Origin: Flavobacteriaceae bacterium
GTDB taxonomy: Bacteria; Bacteroidota; Bacteroidia; Flavobacteriales; Flavobacteriaceae
Length of the DNA stretch: 5,391 nt
Reading direction: 5' to 3'
Assembly (NCBI GenBank): GCA_015488935.1
Contig: WFMU01000450.1
Location: 1-5,391 of the forward strand
The notes below the pieces were generated by a model that did no database searches, was not told where the DNA came from, and saw only the letters and a program-made list of their open reading frames with translations. Of the stretch, positions 1-5,391 are shown piece by piece. Made by a program: the position numbers and the translations under genes. Every line of letters starts with the position of its first letter. Within the stretch, counting starts at the first letter, position 1.

Positions 1-15
1 AAAATAGACAAGTAA
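1..15 (+). CDS. Possible 3' tail of an upstream gene (rimP?), partial
   Basis: Read in frame 1, the first 15 bases give K-I-D-K and a TAA stop, one base before the nusA start codon. In most bacteria the gene immediately before nusA is rimP, the 30S ribosome maturation factor, and a lysine-rich end would suit it. Four codons cannot identify a gene, so the assignment rests on conserved gene order only. If right, the two genes are separated by a single base and are probably translationally coupled. Confidence 0.3.
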   Translation, partial: KIDK

Positions 16-16
16 A

Positions 17-1264
17 ATGGAAAATATAGCATTAATTGATTCGTTTTCGGAATTTAAAGATGATAAAAGAATAGATAGAGCAACATTAATGTCTATCTTA
101 GAAGAAGTATTTAGAGCGGCACTAAAAAGAAAATACGGATCAGATGGAAACTTTGACATTATTATAAATCCAGATAAAGGAGATTTAGAAATTTGGAGAA
201 ATAGAATCGTAGTAGAAAATGGCGAAGTAGAAGATCCAAATGAAGAAGTATCCTTAGCAGATGCACAAAAAATAGAGCCAGATTTTGAAGTAGGTGAAGA
301 TTTATCGGAAGAAGTAAAATTAGCAGATTTAGGAAGAAGAGCAATATTAGCATTACGCCAAAACCTAATATCTAAAATACATGAACACGACAATACAAAC
401 ATCTTTAAACAATTTAAAGAATTAGAAGGAGAATTATATACTGCAGAAGTACATCATGTACGACATAATGCCGTAATATTACTAGATGATGAAGGAAACG
501 AATTAGTACTTCCAAAAAGTGAACAAATACGTTCCGATTACTTCAGAAAAGGAGATAATGTAAAAGGAATTATTAAATTAGTAGAATTAAGAGGAAATAA
601 ACCAGCAATAATACTGTCAAGAACATCACCAGAATTCTTAACAAAATTATTTGAGCAAGAAATACCAGAAGTGTTCGACGGTTTAATAACCATAGAAAGA
701 GTTGCAAGAATTCCTGGTGAAAAAGCAAAAATAGCAGTAGATTCGTACGATGATAGAATAGACCCTGTTGGTGCTTGTGTTGGAATGAAAGGATCACGTA
801 TTCACGGAATCGTAAGAGAACTAGGAAATGAAAATATAGATGTAATTAATTTTACAAAAAACGAAAAACTATTTGTAGCAAGAGCATTAAGTCCTGCTAA
901 AGTAGTAACCGTAGAATTTAAAGAACTAGAAGAAGGAAAAAAACCAAGAGCAGATGTGTTCTTAAAACCAGAAGAAGTATCCAAAGCAATAGGTAGAGGA
1001 GGAGTAAATATTAGATTAGCAAGTATGCTAACAGGATACGAACTAGATGTGCAAAGAGAAGGAATAGATGACGAAGATGTAGAATTAACAGAATTCTCTG
1101 ATGAAATAGAAGAGTGGGTAATTACAGAATTAAAAGGAGCAGGATTTGATACTGCCAAAAGTGTATTAGAACAAGATGTAGCTTTCTTAGTAAAACGTAC
1201 CGATTTAGAAGAAGAAACTATTGTTGAATTACAAAGAATATTAAAAGAAGAATTTGAAAATTAA
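17..1264 (+). CDS. nusA: Transcription termination/antitermination factor NusA
   Basis: Cytoplasmic RNA polymerase-binding factor of 415 residues that influences pausing, intrinsic termination and rRNA antitermination. Domains in order: the N-terminal polymerase-binding domain (about 1-125, opening with the ALIDSFSEFKDDK stretch seen in Bacteroidota NusA); an S1 RNA-binding domain (about 136-200); KH1 (about 203-297) with the hallmark DPVGACVGMKGSRI at 249-262; KH2 (about 310-347) with the IGRGG loop at 325-329; an acidic linker (about 348-365); and a short helical tail (about 366-415). The tail resembles one acidic C-terminal repeat rather than the two of E. coli NusA (495 residues); this short form appears normal for the phylum. 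The ATG is chosen because the protein begins at the expected family N-terminus; the leader is A-rich without a Shine-Dalgarno sequence, as expected in Bacteroidota. It is the first complete gene of the run and lies 44 nt before infB. No damage or missing motif is visible. Confidence 0.97.
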   Translation: MENIALIDSFSEFKDDKRIDRATLMSILEEVFRAALKRKYGSDGNFDIIINPDKGDLEIWRNRIVVENGEVEDPNEEVSLADAQKIEPDFEVGEDLSEEVKLADLGRRAILALRQNLISKIHEHDNTNIFKQFKELEGELYTAEVHHVRHNAVILLDDEGNELVLPKSEQIRSDYFRKGDNVKGIIKLVELRGNKPAIILSRTSPEFLTKLFEQEIPEVFDGLITIERVARIPGEKAKIAVDSYDDRIDPVGACVGMKGSRIHGIVRELGNENIDVINFTKNEKLFVARALSPAKVVTVEFKELEEGKKPRADVFLKPEEVSKAIGRGGVNIRLASMLTGYELDVQREGIDDEDVELTEFSDEIEEWVITELKGAGFDTAKSVLEQDVAFLVKRTDLEEETIVELQRILKEEFEN

Positions 1265-1267
1265 GAT

Positions 1268-1293
1268 AAAACCAGTTAAAAAAGATTGGTTTT
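1268..1293 (+). other. Weak stem-loop in the nusA-infB gap
   Basis: AAAACCAGTT (1268-1277) can pair with GATTGGTTTT (1284-1293) around a six-A loop. This gives 10 pairs, two of them G-U, with a contiguous 7-bp Watson-Crick part, AAAACCA with TGGTTTT. The right arm ends in a short T run, so it looks like a weak intrinsic terminator or attenuator, but only two pairs are G-C and no long T tract follows. It may instead be a pause site or mRNA processing site between nusA and infB. Its function is inferred only. Confidence 0.3.
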
Positions 1294-1308
1294 TAAACAA
1301 ATAATTAT

Positions 1309-4104
1309 ATGGCTAAAGAACAAAGGCTAAATAAAGTTTTACGCGAATTTAATATATCATTAGATAGAGCTGTTGAGTTTCTTGCAAAAAGAAATATTAA
1401 TATCGAAGCAAGACCAACAACAAAAATATCTGAAGAGATATATAGTATCCTTTCGGAAGAATTTGAATCTGATAAATCTAGAAAAGTAAATTCTAGAGAA
1501 ATTGGAGAAGAAAAAAGAAAGGAAAAAGAAGCTATTCGCGAAGCTTTAGAGAAAGAACAAGAACAAAAAAGATTAGCAGAGGAAGCTAAGAAAAAAGAAA
1601 TCTTTAAAACCGAATCTGAAAAAATATCTGGTTTAAAGCAAGTAGGTTCTATAGATCTTTCGCCTAAAAAGGAGGTCAAAGAAGAAATAAAAGAAACGCC
1701 AGAACCTAAAGAAATAAAAAAAGAAGTTGTAAAAGAAATTGAAACAATAAAAGCAACACCTAAAAAATTATCTGGTTTAAAACAAGTAGGATCTATAGAT
1801 CTTTCGCCAAAAAAAGCTGCTAAACCAACGGTAAAAGCTGCAAAAAAGGAAGAAGATAAAAAAACTGTAGCCAAACCTGAAACACCTATAAAAGAAGAAA
1901 AAAAACCTGCTGCTCAAACCGAAAAAGCCGAAAATAAAATCGTTGAACCTGAAAAGATAAAAACCCAATATCAAAAATTAAAAGGATTTAAAACTGTTGG
2001 TGCTAAAATAGACTTATCGCAATTTAATAAACCAAAAAAGAAAACAACAGATAATAAATCCGATGCTAATAAAGATAGATCTGGTGCTAGACCAAAACGT
2101 AAACGTATAAATAAGGGCGGAACACCATTTCATAAATCAAATAACCAGCAAAGAGGTAAATTTAACAAAGGAAGAAAACCAATAGTAAAGGTAGAACCAA
2201 CAGCAGAAGAAATAAAAAACCAAGTAAGAGAAACGTTAGAAAGATTACAAGGTAAATCTAAAAAAGGAAAAGGAGCCAAACACAGAAGAGATAAAAGAGA
2301 TTTACATAGACAACAGACAGAAAAAGATTTAGCAAAACAAGCAACAGAAAGTAAAATATTAAAAGTAACAGAATTCGTTACCGTTAATGAAGTTGCAACC
2401 ATGATGGATGTATCTGTCACACAAATCATATCTGCATGTATGTCACTTGGAATGATGGTAACAATGAATCAACGTTTAGATGCAGAAACACTTACTATTG
2501 TAGCAGATGAATTTGACTATAAAGTAGAATTTGTTAGTGCAGAAGTAGAAGAAGCTATCGAAGTAGCTGAAGATAAAGAAGAAGATTTAATCTCTAGAGC
2601 ACCAATTGTTACTGTGATGGGACACGTAGATCACGGTAAAACATCACTATTAGATTATATACGTAAAGAAAACGTAATTGCTGGAGAATCTGGTGGAATA
2701 ACACAACATATCGGAGCATACCAAGTAGAATTAGCAGATGGGCAAAAAATAGCATTTTTAGATACTCCAGGACACGAGGCTTTTACAGCAATGCGTGCAC
2801 GTGGAGCACAAATAACAGATGTTGTTGTAATTGTAATTGCAGCAGATGATGCCATAATGCCGCAAACTAAAGAAGCAATAAGTCATGCCCAAGCCGCAGG
2901 AGTGCCAATAGTATTCGCAATAAATAAAATCGATAAACCAGGTGCAAATCCAGATAAAGTAAAAGAAGAATTATCTCAAATGAATCTTTTAGTAGAAGAT
3001 TGGGGAGGGAAAATACAATCGCACGATATCTCTGCAAAACTAGGAACAGGAGTAGATGAATTACTAGAAAAAATATTACTGGAAACAGAAATGTTAGACC
3101 TAAAAGCAAATCCTAATAAAAATGCAGTAGGAACAGTTGTAGAAGCACAACTAGATAAAGGAAAAGGATATGTAACTACCATACTAGTACAAGCAGGAAC
3201 CCTAAAAATAGGAGATTATCTACTAGCAGGAACCCATAGTGGTAAGGTTAAAGCAATGCATGATGAACGTGGAAATAGTGTTAAATCTGCAGGACCATCA
3301 ACACCAGTATCTATACTTGGATTAGATGGAGCACCACAAGCAGGAGATAAATTTAATGTATTTGAAGATGAAAGAGAAGCAAAAAATATTGCAAATAAAA
3401 GAGGACAATTACAAAGAGAGCAAAGCGTAAGAACACAAAAACATCTTACATTAGATGAAATTGGACGTAGAATTGCACTAGGAGGATTTAAAGAATTAAA
3501 TATTATCCTTAAAGGAGATGTAGATGGCTCTGTTGAAGCACTAACAGACTCCCTACAAAAATTATCTACAGAAGAAATTCAAGTAAAAATAATACACAAA
3601 GGTGTTGGTGCAATAACCGAATCTGACGTATTATTGGCATCTGCATCAGACGCAATTATTATTGGATTTAATGTAAGACCTCAAGGTAAAGCAAGTGCAT
3701 TAGCTACAGCCGAAGAAATTGATATTAGAACGTATTCTATTATTTATAAAGTAATCGATGAAATAAAAGATGCAATGGAAGGTATGTTATCGCCAGATAT
3801 TGTTGAAGAAATATCTGGAACTGCCGAAATTAGAATGACTTATAAAATATCTAAAGTAGGTACTATTGCAGGTTGTATGGTCTTAACAGGTAAAATATTT
3901 AGAAACTCTAAAATAAGACTAATTAGAGATAATATTGTAGTATATACTGGAGAATTAGCTTCATTAAAAAGAGTAAAAGACGATGTTAAAGAAGTAGCAA
4001 AAGGCTACGAATGTGGTATGCAAATTAAAAACTATAACGATATTAAAGAACTCGATATTATTGAAGCATTCCAAGAAGTTGAGGTAAAGAAAAAATTGAA
4101 ATAG
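1309..4104 (+). CDS. infB: Translation initiation factor IF-2
   Basis: GTPase that brings formylmethionyl-tRNA to the 30S subunit and promotes 50S joining. It has 931 residues, in the range of long bacterial IF-2 proteins. Order: an N-terminal IF2_N-like helical domain (about 1-52); a long low-complexity Lys/Glu/Pro/Ala linker (about 55-335) with two near-identical [15 protein letters not shown] motifs (107-121 and 155-169), a degenerate third copy (225-240) and a very basic stretch (about 260-335); a second IF2_N-like domain (about 350-403); the G domain with G1 GHVDHGKT (438-445), G2 [10 protein letters not shown] (462-471), G3 DTPGHEAF (485-492), G4 NKID (539-542) and G5 SAK (575-577); beta-barrel domain II (about 605-690); domain III (about 712-820); and the C-terminal fMet-tRNA-binding domain (about 830-931). 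All GTPase residues are intact. The ATG begins the expected [20 protein letters not shown] N-terminus and has an A/T-rich leader. The coding strand is purine-loaded, with several A runs of 6-8 in the linker. Confidence 0.98.
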   Translation: MAKEQRLNKVLREFNISLDRAVEFLAKRNINIEARPTTKISEEIYSILSEEFESDKSRKVNSREIGEEKRKEKEAIREALEKEQEQKRLAEEAKKKEIFKTESEKISGLKQVGSIDLSPKKEVKEEIKETPEPKEIKKEVVKEIETIKATPKKLSGLKQVGSIDLSPKKAAKPTVKAAKKEEDKKTVAKPETPIKEEKKPAAQTEKAENKIVEPEKIKTQYQKLKGFKTVGAKIDLSQFNKPKKKTTDNKSDANKDRSGARPKRKRINKGGTPFHKSNNQQRGKFNKGRKPIVKVEPTAEEIKNQVRETLERLQGKSKKGKGAKHRRDKRDLHRQQTEKDLAKQATESKILKVTEFVTVNEVATMMDVSVTQIISACMSLGMMVTMNQRLDAETLTIVADEFDYKVEFVSAEVEEAIEVAEDKEEDLISRAPIVTVMGHVDHGKTSLLDYIRKENVIAGESGGITQHIGAYQVELADGQKIAFLDTPGHEAFTAMRARGAQITDVVVIVIAADDAIMPQTKEAISHAQAAGVPIVFAINKIDKPGANPDKVKEELSQMNLLVEDWGGKIQSHDISAKLGTGVDELLEKILLETEMLDLKANPNKNAVGTVVEAQLDKGKGYVTTILVQAGTLKIGDYLLAGTHSGKVKAMHDERGNSVKSAGPSTPVSILGLDGAPQAGDKFNVFEDEREAKNIANKRGQLQREQSVRTQKHLTLDEIGRRIALGGFKELNIILKGDVDGSVEALTDSLQKLSTEEIQVKIIHKGVGAITESDVLLASASDAIIIGFNVRPQGKASALATAEEIDIRTYSIIYKVIDEIKDAMEGMLSPDIVEEISGTAEIRMTYKISKVGTIAGCMVLTGKIFRNSKIRLIRDNIVVYTGELASLKRVKDDVKEVAKGYECGMQIKNYNDIKELDIIEAFQEVEVKKKLK
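1627..1671 (+). repeat. infB linker repeat, copy 1
   Basis: Encodes [15 protein letters not shown] (IF-2 residues 107-121). By direct comparison it differs from copy 2 at 4 of 45 bases, all synonymous third-codon positions, so the peptide is identical. The copies start 144 nt (48 codons) apart in the same frame. Confidence 0.9.
1771..1815 (+). repeat. infB linker repeat, copy 2
   Basis: Second copy of the 15-residue motif (IF-2 residues 155-169). It is preceded by a lysine-rich stretch similar in composition to that before copy 1, but the residues outside the motif do not align closely, so only the core is duplicated or conserved. Confidence 0.9.
1981..2028 (+). repeat. infB linker repeat, degenerate copy 3
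   Basis: Encodes [16 protein letters not shown] (IF-2 residues 225-240), which shares the G-x-K-x-V-G-x-IDLS pattern with the two upstream copies but has clearly diverged in DNA and protein. From memory, this third form is closest to the motif common in other Bacteroidota IF-2 linkers (a K-x-x-G-x-K-V-x-G-K-IDL type pattern), so it may be the ancestral copy. Confidence 0.6.
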
Positions 4105-4128
4105 ACGATATTCTAAAATAACCTAGAT

Positions 4129-4455
4129 ATGTATATATATAATGTAACCATTAATATAGAAGAAGATGTACACGATAAATGGTTAAATTGGATGCAAAAG
4201 AAACATATACCAGACATGTTAAAAACAGGTAAGTTCTCTAATGCAAAAATGAGTAGAGTAGTTATTGAAGAAGAAATGGGCGGTATTACATATTCTATAC
4301 AATATACAACCGAAAATAAAGAAACTTTAGAAAAATATTACAAAGAAAATGCAGCACAGTTGCAAAGTGAAGGAATAGCTCTTTTTGGTGGTAAATTTGT
4401 AGCATTTAGAACAGAATTAGATGTTATATTTACCGAAACAACATTTACCAACTAA
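4129..4455 (+). CDS. DUF4286 family protein, function unknown
   Basis: Small soluble protein of 108 residues matching the DUF4286 family, known mainly from Bacteroidota. Visible features: a first beta strand (MYIYNVTINI, 1-10), an amphipathic helix with the W-x-x-W-M-x-x-x-H-I-P pattern (18-28), a central MGGITYSIQY strand (50-59), a helix (about 62-78) and a final strand around GGKFVAFRTELDVI. This alpha-beta layout suggests a ferredoxin-like or dimeric alpha/beta-barrel fold; that is inference from the pattern. There is no signal peptide, membrane segment or recognisable catalytic motif. The ATG is the first in frame after the infB stop; the 24-nt gap has no Shine-Dalgarno sequence. The gene ends in tandem TAA TAA stops and lies 27 nt before rsmA, so it is probably co-transcribed with infB and rsmA. 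A link to ribosome assembly or translation is suggested by position only. Confidence 0.88.
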   Translation: MYIYNVTINIEEDVHDKWLNWMQKKHIPDMLKTGKFSNAKMSRVVIEEEMGGITYSIQYTTENKETLEKYYKENAAQLQSEGIALFGGKFVAFRTELDVIFTETTFTN

Positions 4456-4482
4456 TAATTATCTTATTAAATACAGTAAAAA

Positions 4483-5268
4483 ATGTCTGTAAAAGCAAAA
4501 AAACATTTAGGACAGCATTTTTTAACAGACAAAAGTATTGCCAAAAAAATAGCAGAAACCTTACAATCTAAAACCTATTCCGAAGTATTAGAGATTGGTC
4601 CCGGAATGGGCATACTCACCAAATACTTACTAGATAATACCAATTATACCACATCAGTAATAGAAATTGATGGCGAATCGGTAACTTACTTAAAAGAACA
4701 TTTTAAAGATTTGGCAACCAATGGTAAATGGCGAATTTTTCAACAAAATTTTTTAAAAGTAAATTTACAAGAATTATATCCTAACAAACAATTTGCAATT
4801 ATTGGAAACTTCCCTTACAACATATCTACACAAATTGTATTTAAAACACTGGCAAATAAAGAATACATTCCAGAATTTTCAGGAATGTTTCAAAAAGAAG
4901 TAGCAGAACGTATTGCAGAAAAAGCAGGAAGTAAAAAATACGGTATTTTATCCGTTTTAACACAAGCCTTCTACAATGTAGAGTATTTGTTTACTGTACC
5001 ACCAACCGTTTTTAATCCACCACCAAAAGTAGATTCTGGCGTGATTAGATTAATACGAAAAAAAGATTTTACCTTACCAGTCGATGAAAAATTATTTTTT
5101 CAAGTAGTGAAAACTGCATTTAACCAACGTAGAAAAATGCTACGAGGTAGCTTAAAATCATTTAATTTATCGGATAAATTAAAACAAAGTGAATTGTTTT
5201 CTAAAAGACCTGAGCAATTATCAGTTGCAGAGTTTTTTACTTTAACAAAGTTAATTGAAACTCTTTAG
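4483..5268 (+). CDS. rsmA: 16S rRNA (adenine1518-N6/adenine1519-N6)-dimethyltransferase RsmA (KsgA)
   Basis: SAM-dependent enzyme that adds two methyl groups to each of two adjacent adenines in the 3'-terminal hairpin of 16S rRNA, acting as a late checkpoint in 30S assembly. At 261 residues it is of normal family length. Visible motifs: the N-terminal [11 protein letters not shown] (6-16), typical of KsgA and supporting the chosen ATG; SAM-binding motif I EIGPGMG (37-43); the motif II acidic residue in IEID (60-63); catalytic motif IV NFPYN (109-113, NLPYN in E. coli); [10 protein letters not shown] (135-144); the [16 protein letters not shown] block (172-187); and [13 protein letters not shown] (213-225) in the C-terminal helical domain. 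All key residues are present. Loss of this enzyme gives kasugamycin resistance in other bacteria. It is the last gene of the plus-strand run and converges on a minus-strand gene whose stop lies 10 nt beyond its own. Confidence 0.97.
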   Translation: MSVKAKKHLGQHFLTDKSIAKKIAETLQSKTYSEVLEIGPGMGILTKYLLDNTNYTTSVIEIDGESVTYLKEHFKDLATNGKWRIFQQNFLKVNLQELYPNKQFAIIGNFPYNISTQIVFKTLANKEYIPEFSGMFQKEVAERIAEKAGSKKYGILSVLTQAFYNVEYLFTVPPTVFNPPPKVDSGVIRLIRKKDFTLPVDEKLFFQVVKTAFNQRRKMLRGSLKSFNLSDKLKQSELFSKRPEQLSVAEFFTLTKLIETL

Positions 5269-5281
5269 AATAATAATTCTA
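5266..5281. terminator. Palindrome at the convergent junction; possible weak bidirectional terminator
   Basis: TAGAATAATAATTCTA forms a perfect 6-bp stem around an AATA loop. It begins with the TAG stop of rsmA and ends with the TAG stop (CTA on the plus strand) of the converging gene, so one hairpin serves both strands symmetrically. Only one pair is G-C and no long T run follows on either side, so it would be weak alone. Position suggests a bidirectional transcript end, but chance is possible in such AT-rich sequence. Confidence 0.3.
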
Positions 5282-5391
5282 TTTGTATATTAAAATTTTA
5301 TTTGACTTTGCATTGTTAATTTTATAAAAATAAACTCCTTTCTGTAAGTTCAATGCCAACTTATTACCTTTTAGTACAGTTTTATATCTTA
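5279..5391 (-). CDS. C-terminal end of a T9SS type A sorting-domain protein, partial
   Basis: Read on the minus strand, a frame stays open from the window edge for 36 codons to a TAG stop at 5279-5281. The residues include LALNLQKGVYFYKI and end in NKILIYK. This matches the end of type A sorting domains of the type IX (Por) secretion system: hydrophobic strand, a GVY(F)-x-K-I core, a short turn, then a basic-hydrophobic last strand ending in lysine. Such domains (about 75 residues in full) direct secreted proteins across the outer membrane, where they are removed and the cargo is released or attached to the surface. The cargo part (adhesin, enzyme or other) lies outside the window, so its function cannot be given. 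The frame is too short for a usual ORF cutoff, but motif, stop placement and the neat convergence with rsmA support a real gene. Confidence 0.8.
   Translation of the reverse strand, partial: RYKTVLKGNKLALNLQKGVYFYKINNAKSNKILIYK

Noticed and set aside
1265..1308. Internal Bacteroidota promoter for infB (TTG near 1287 as a -33 element).
   Set aside because: No TAnnTTTG-like -7 element follows at the right distance, and the TTG is part of the stem-loop arm.
1666..1676. AAAAAGGAGGT, a strong Shine-Dalgarno-like sequence inside infB, possibly for an internal IF-2 isoform start.
   Set aside because: No ATG, GTG or TTG lies at a usable distance downstream. The sequence simply encodes K-K-E-V, and Bacteroidota make little use of Shine-Dalgarno sequences.
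1305..1874. Long minus-strand open frame (about 189 codons) opposite the infB 5' half.
   Set aside because: It is the antisense of Lys/Glu-rich codons, which rarely produce stops on the other strand. Its Ser/Phe-rich composition and its repeats mirror the infB motif copies. The other antisense frames opposite nusA and infB are rejected for the same reason.
2398..2410. Paired ATG codons in infB (residues 365-366) as an internal start for a short IF-2 form.
   Set aside because: They fall inside the second IF2_N-like domain, so starting there would cut a folded domain. No initiation signal precedes them.
4129..4145. Short TA repeat at the start of the DUF4286 gene, considered as a promoter -10 or phase-variation tract.
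   Set aside because: It lies inside the coding region (Y-I-Y-N codons) of a family-typical N-terminus. It is too short for slippage-based variation, and no matching -33 TTG / -7 TAnnTTTG Bacteroidota promoter pair was seen in the gap.

Overview
The window is an AT-rich (roughly one-third G+C by eye), gene-dense stretch of a Bacteroidota chromosome, most likely from the family Flavobacteriaceae. Four things point there: the proteins have the Bacteroidota forms of NusA, IF-2 and RsmA; a DUF4286 protein, a family I know mainly from Bacteroidota, is present; the start codons follow A/T-rich leaders with no Shine-Dalgarno sequence; and the window edge carries the tail of a type IX secretion (T9SS) cargo protein, a system confined largely to this phylum.

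Layout: positions 1-15 may be the last codons of an upstream gene, plausibly rimP. Four complete plus-strand genes follow, separated by short gaps of 44, 24 and 27 nt: nusA (17-1264), infB (1309-4104), a DUF4286 gene (4129-4455) and rsmA/ksgA (4483-5268). On the minus strand, 10 nt after rsmA stops, lies the 3' end of a converging gene (5279 to beyond 5391). Its visible 36 residues look like a T9SS type A C-terminal sorting domain. There is no gene-free stretch longer than 50 nt, and I saw no tRNA, rRNA, CRISPR array, insertion sequence or prophage signature.

The plus-strand genes form a probable transcription-translation operon. NusA modulates RNA polymerase pausing, termination and rRNA antitermination. 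IF-2 delivers initiator tRNA and joins the subunits. RsmA dimethylates the 3' end of 16S rRNA late in 30S assembly. The small DUF4286 protein between infB and rsmA has no known role. This is essentially a core housekeeping region. I see no strong case for a new system. The points worth a second look are the unlisted T9SS tail, a near-identical internal repeat in the IF-2 linker, two weak hairpins, and the infB-DUF4286-rsmA gene order.
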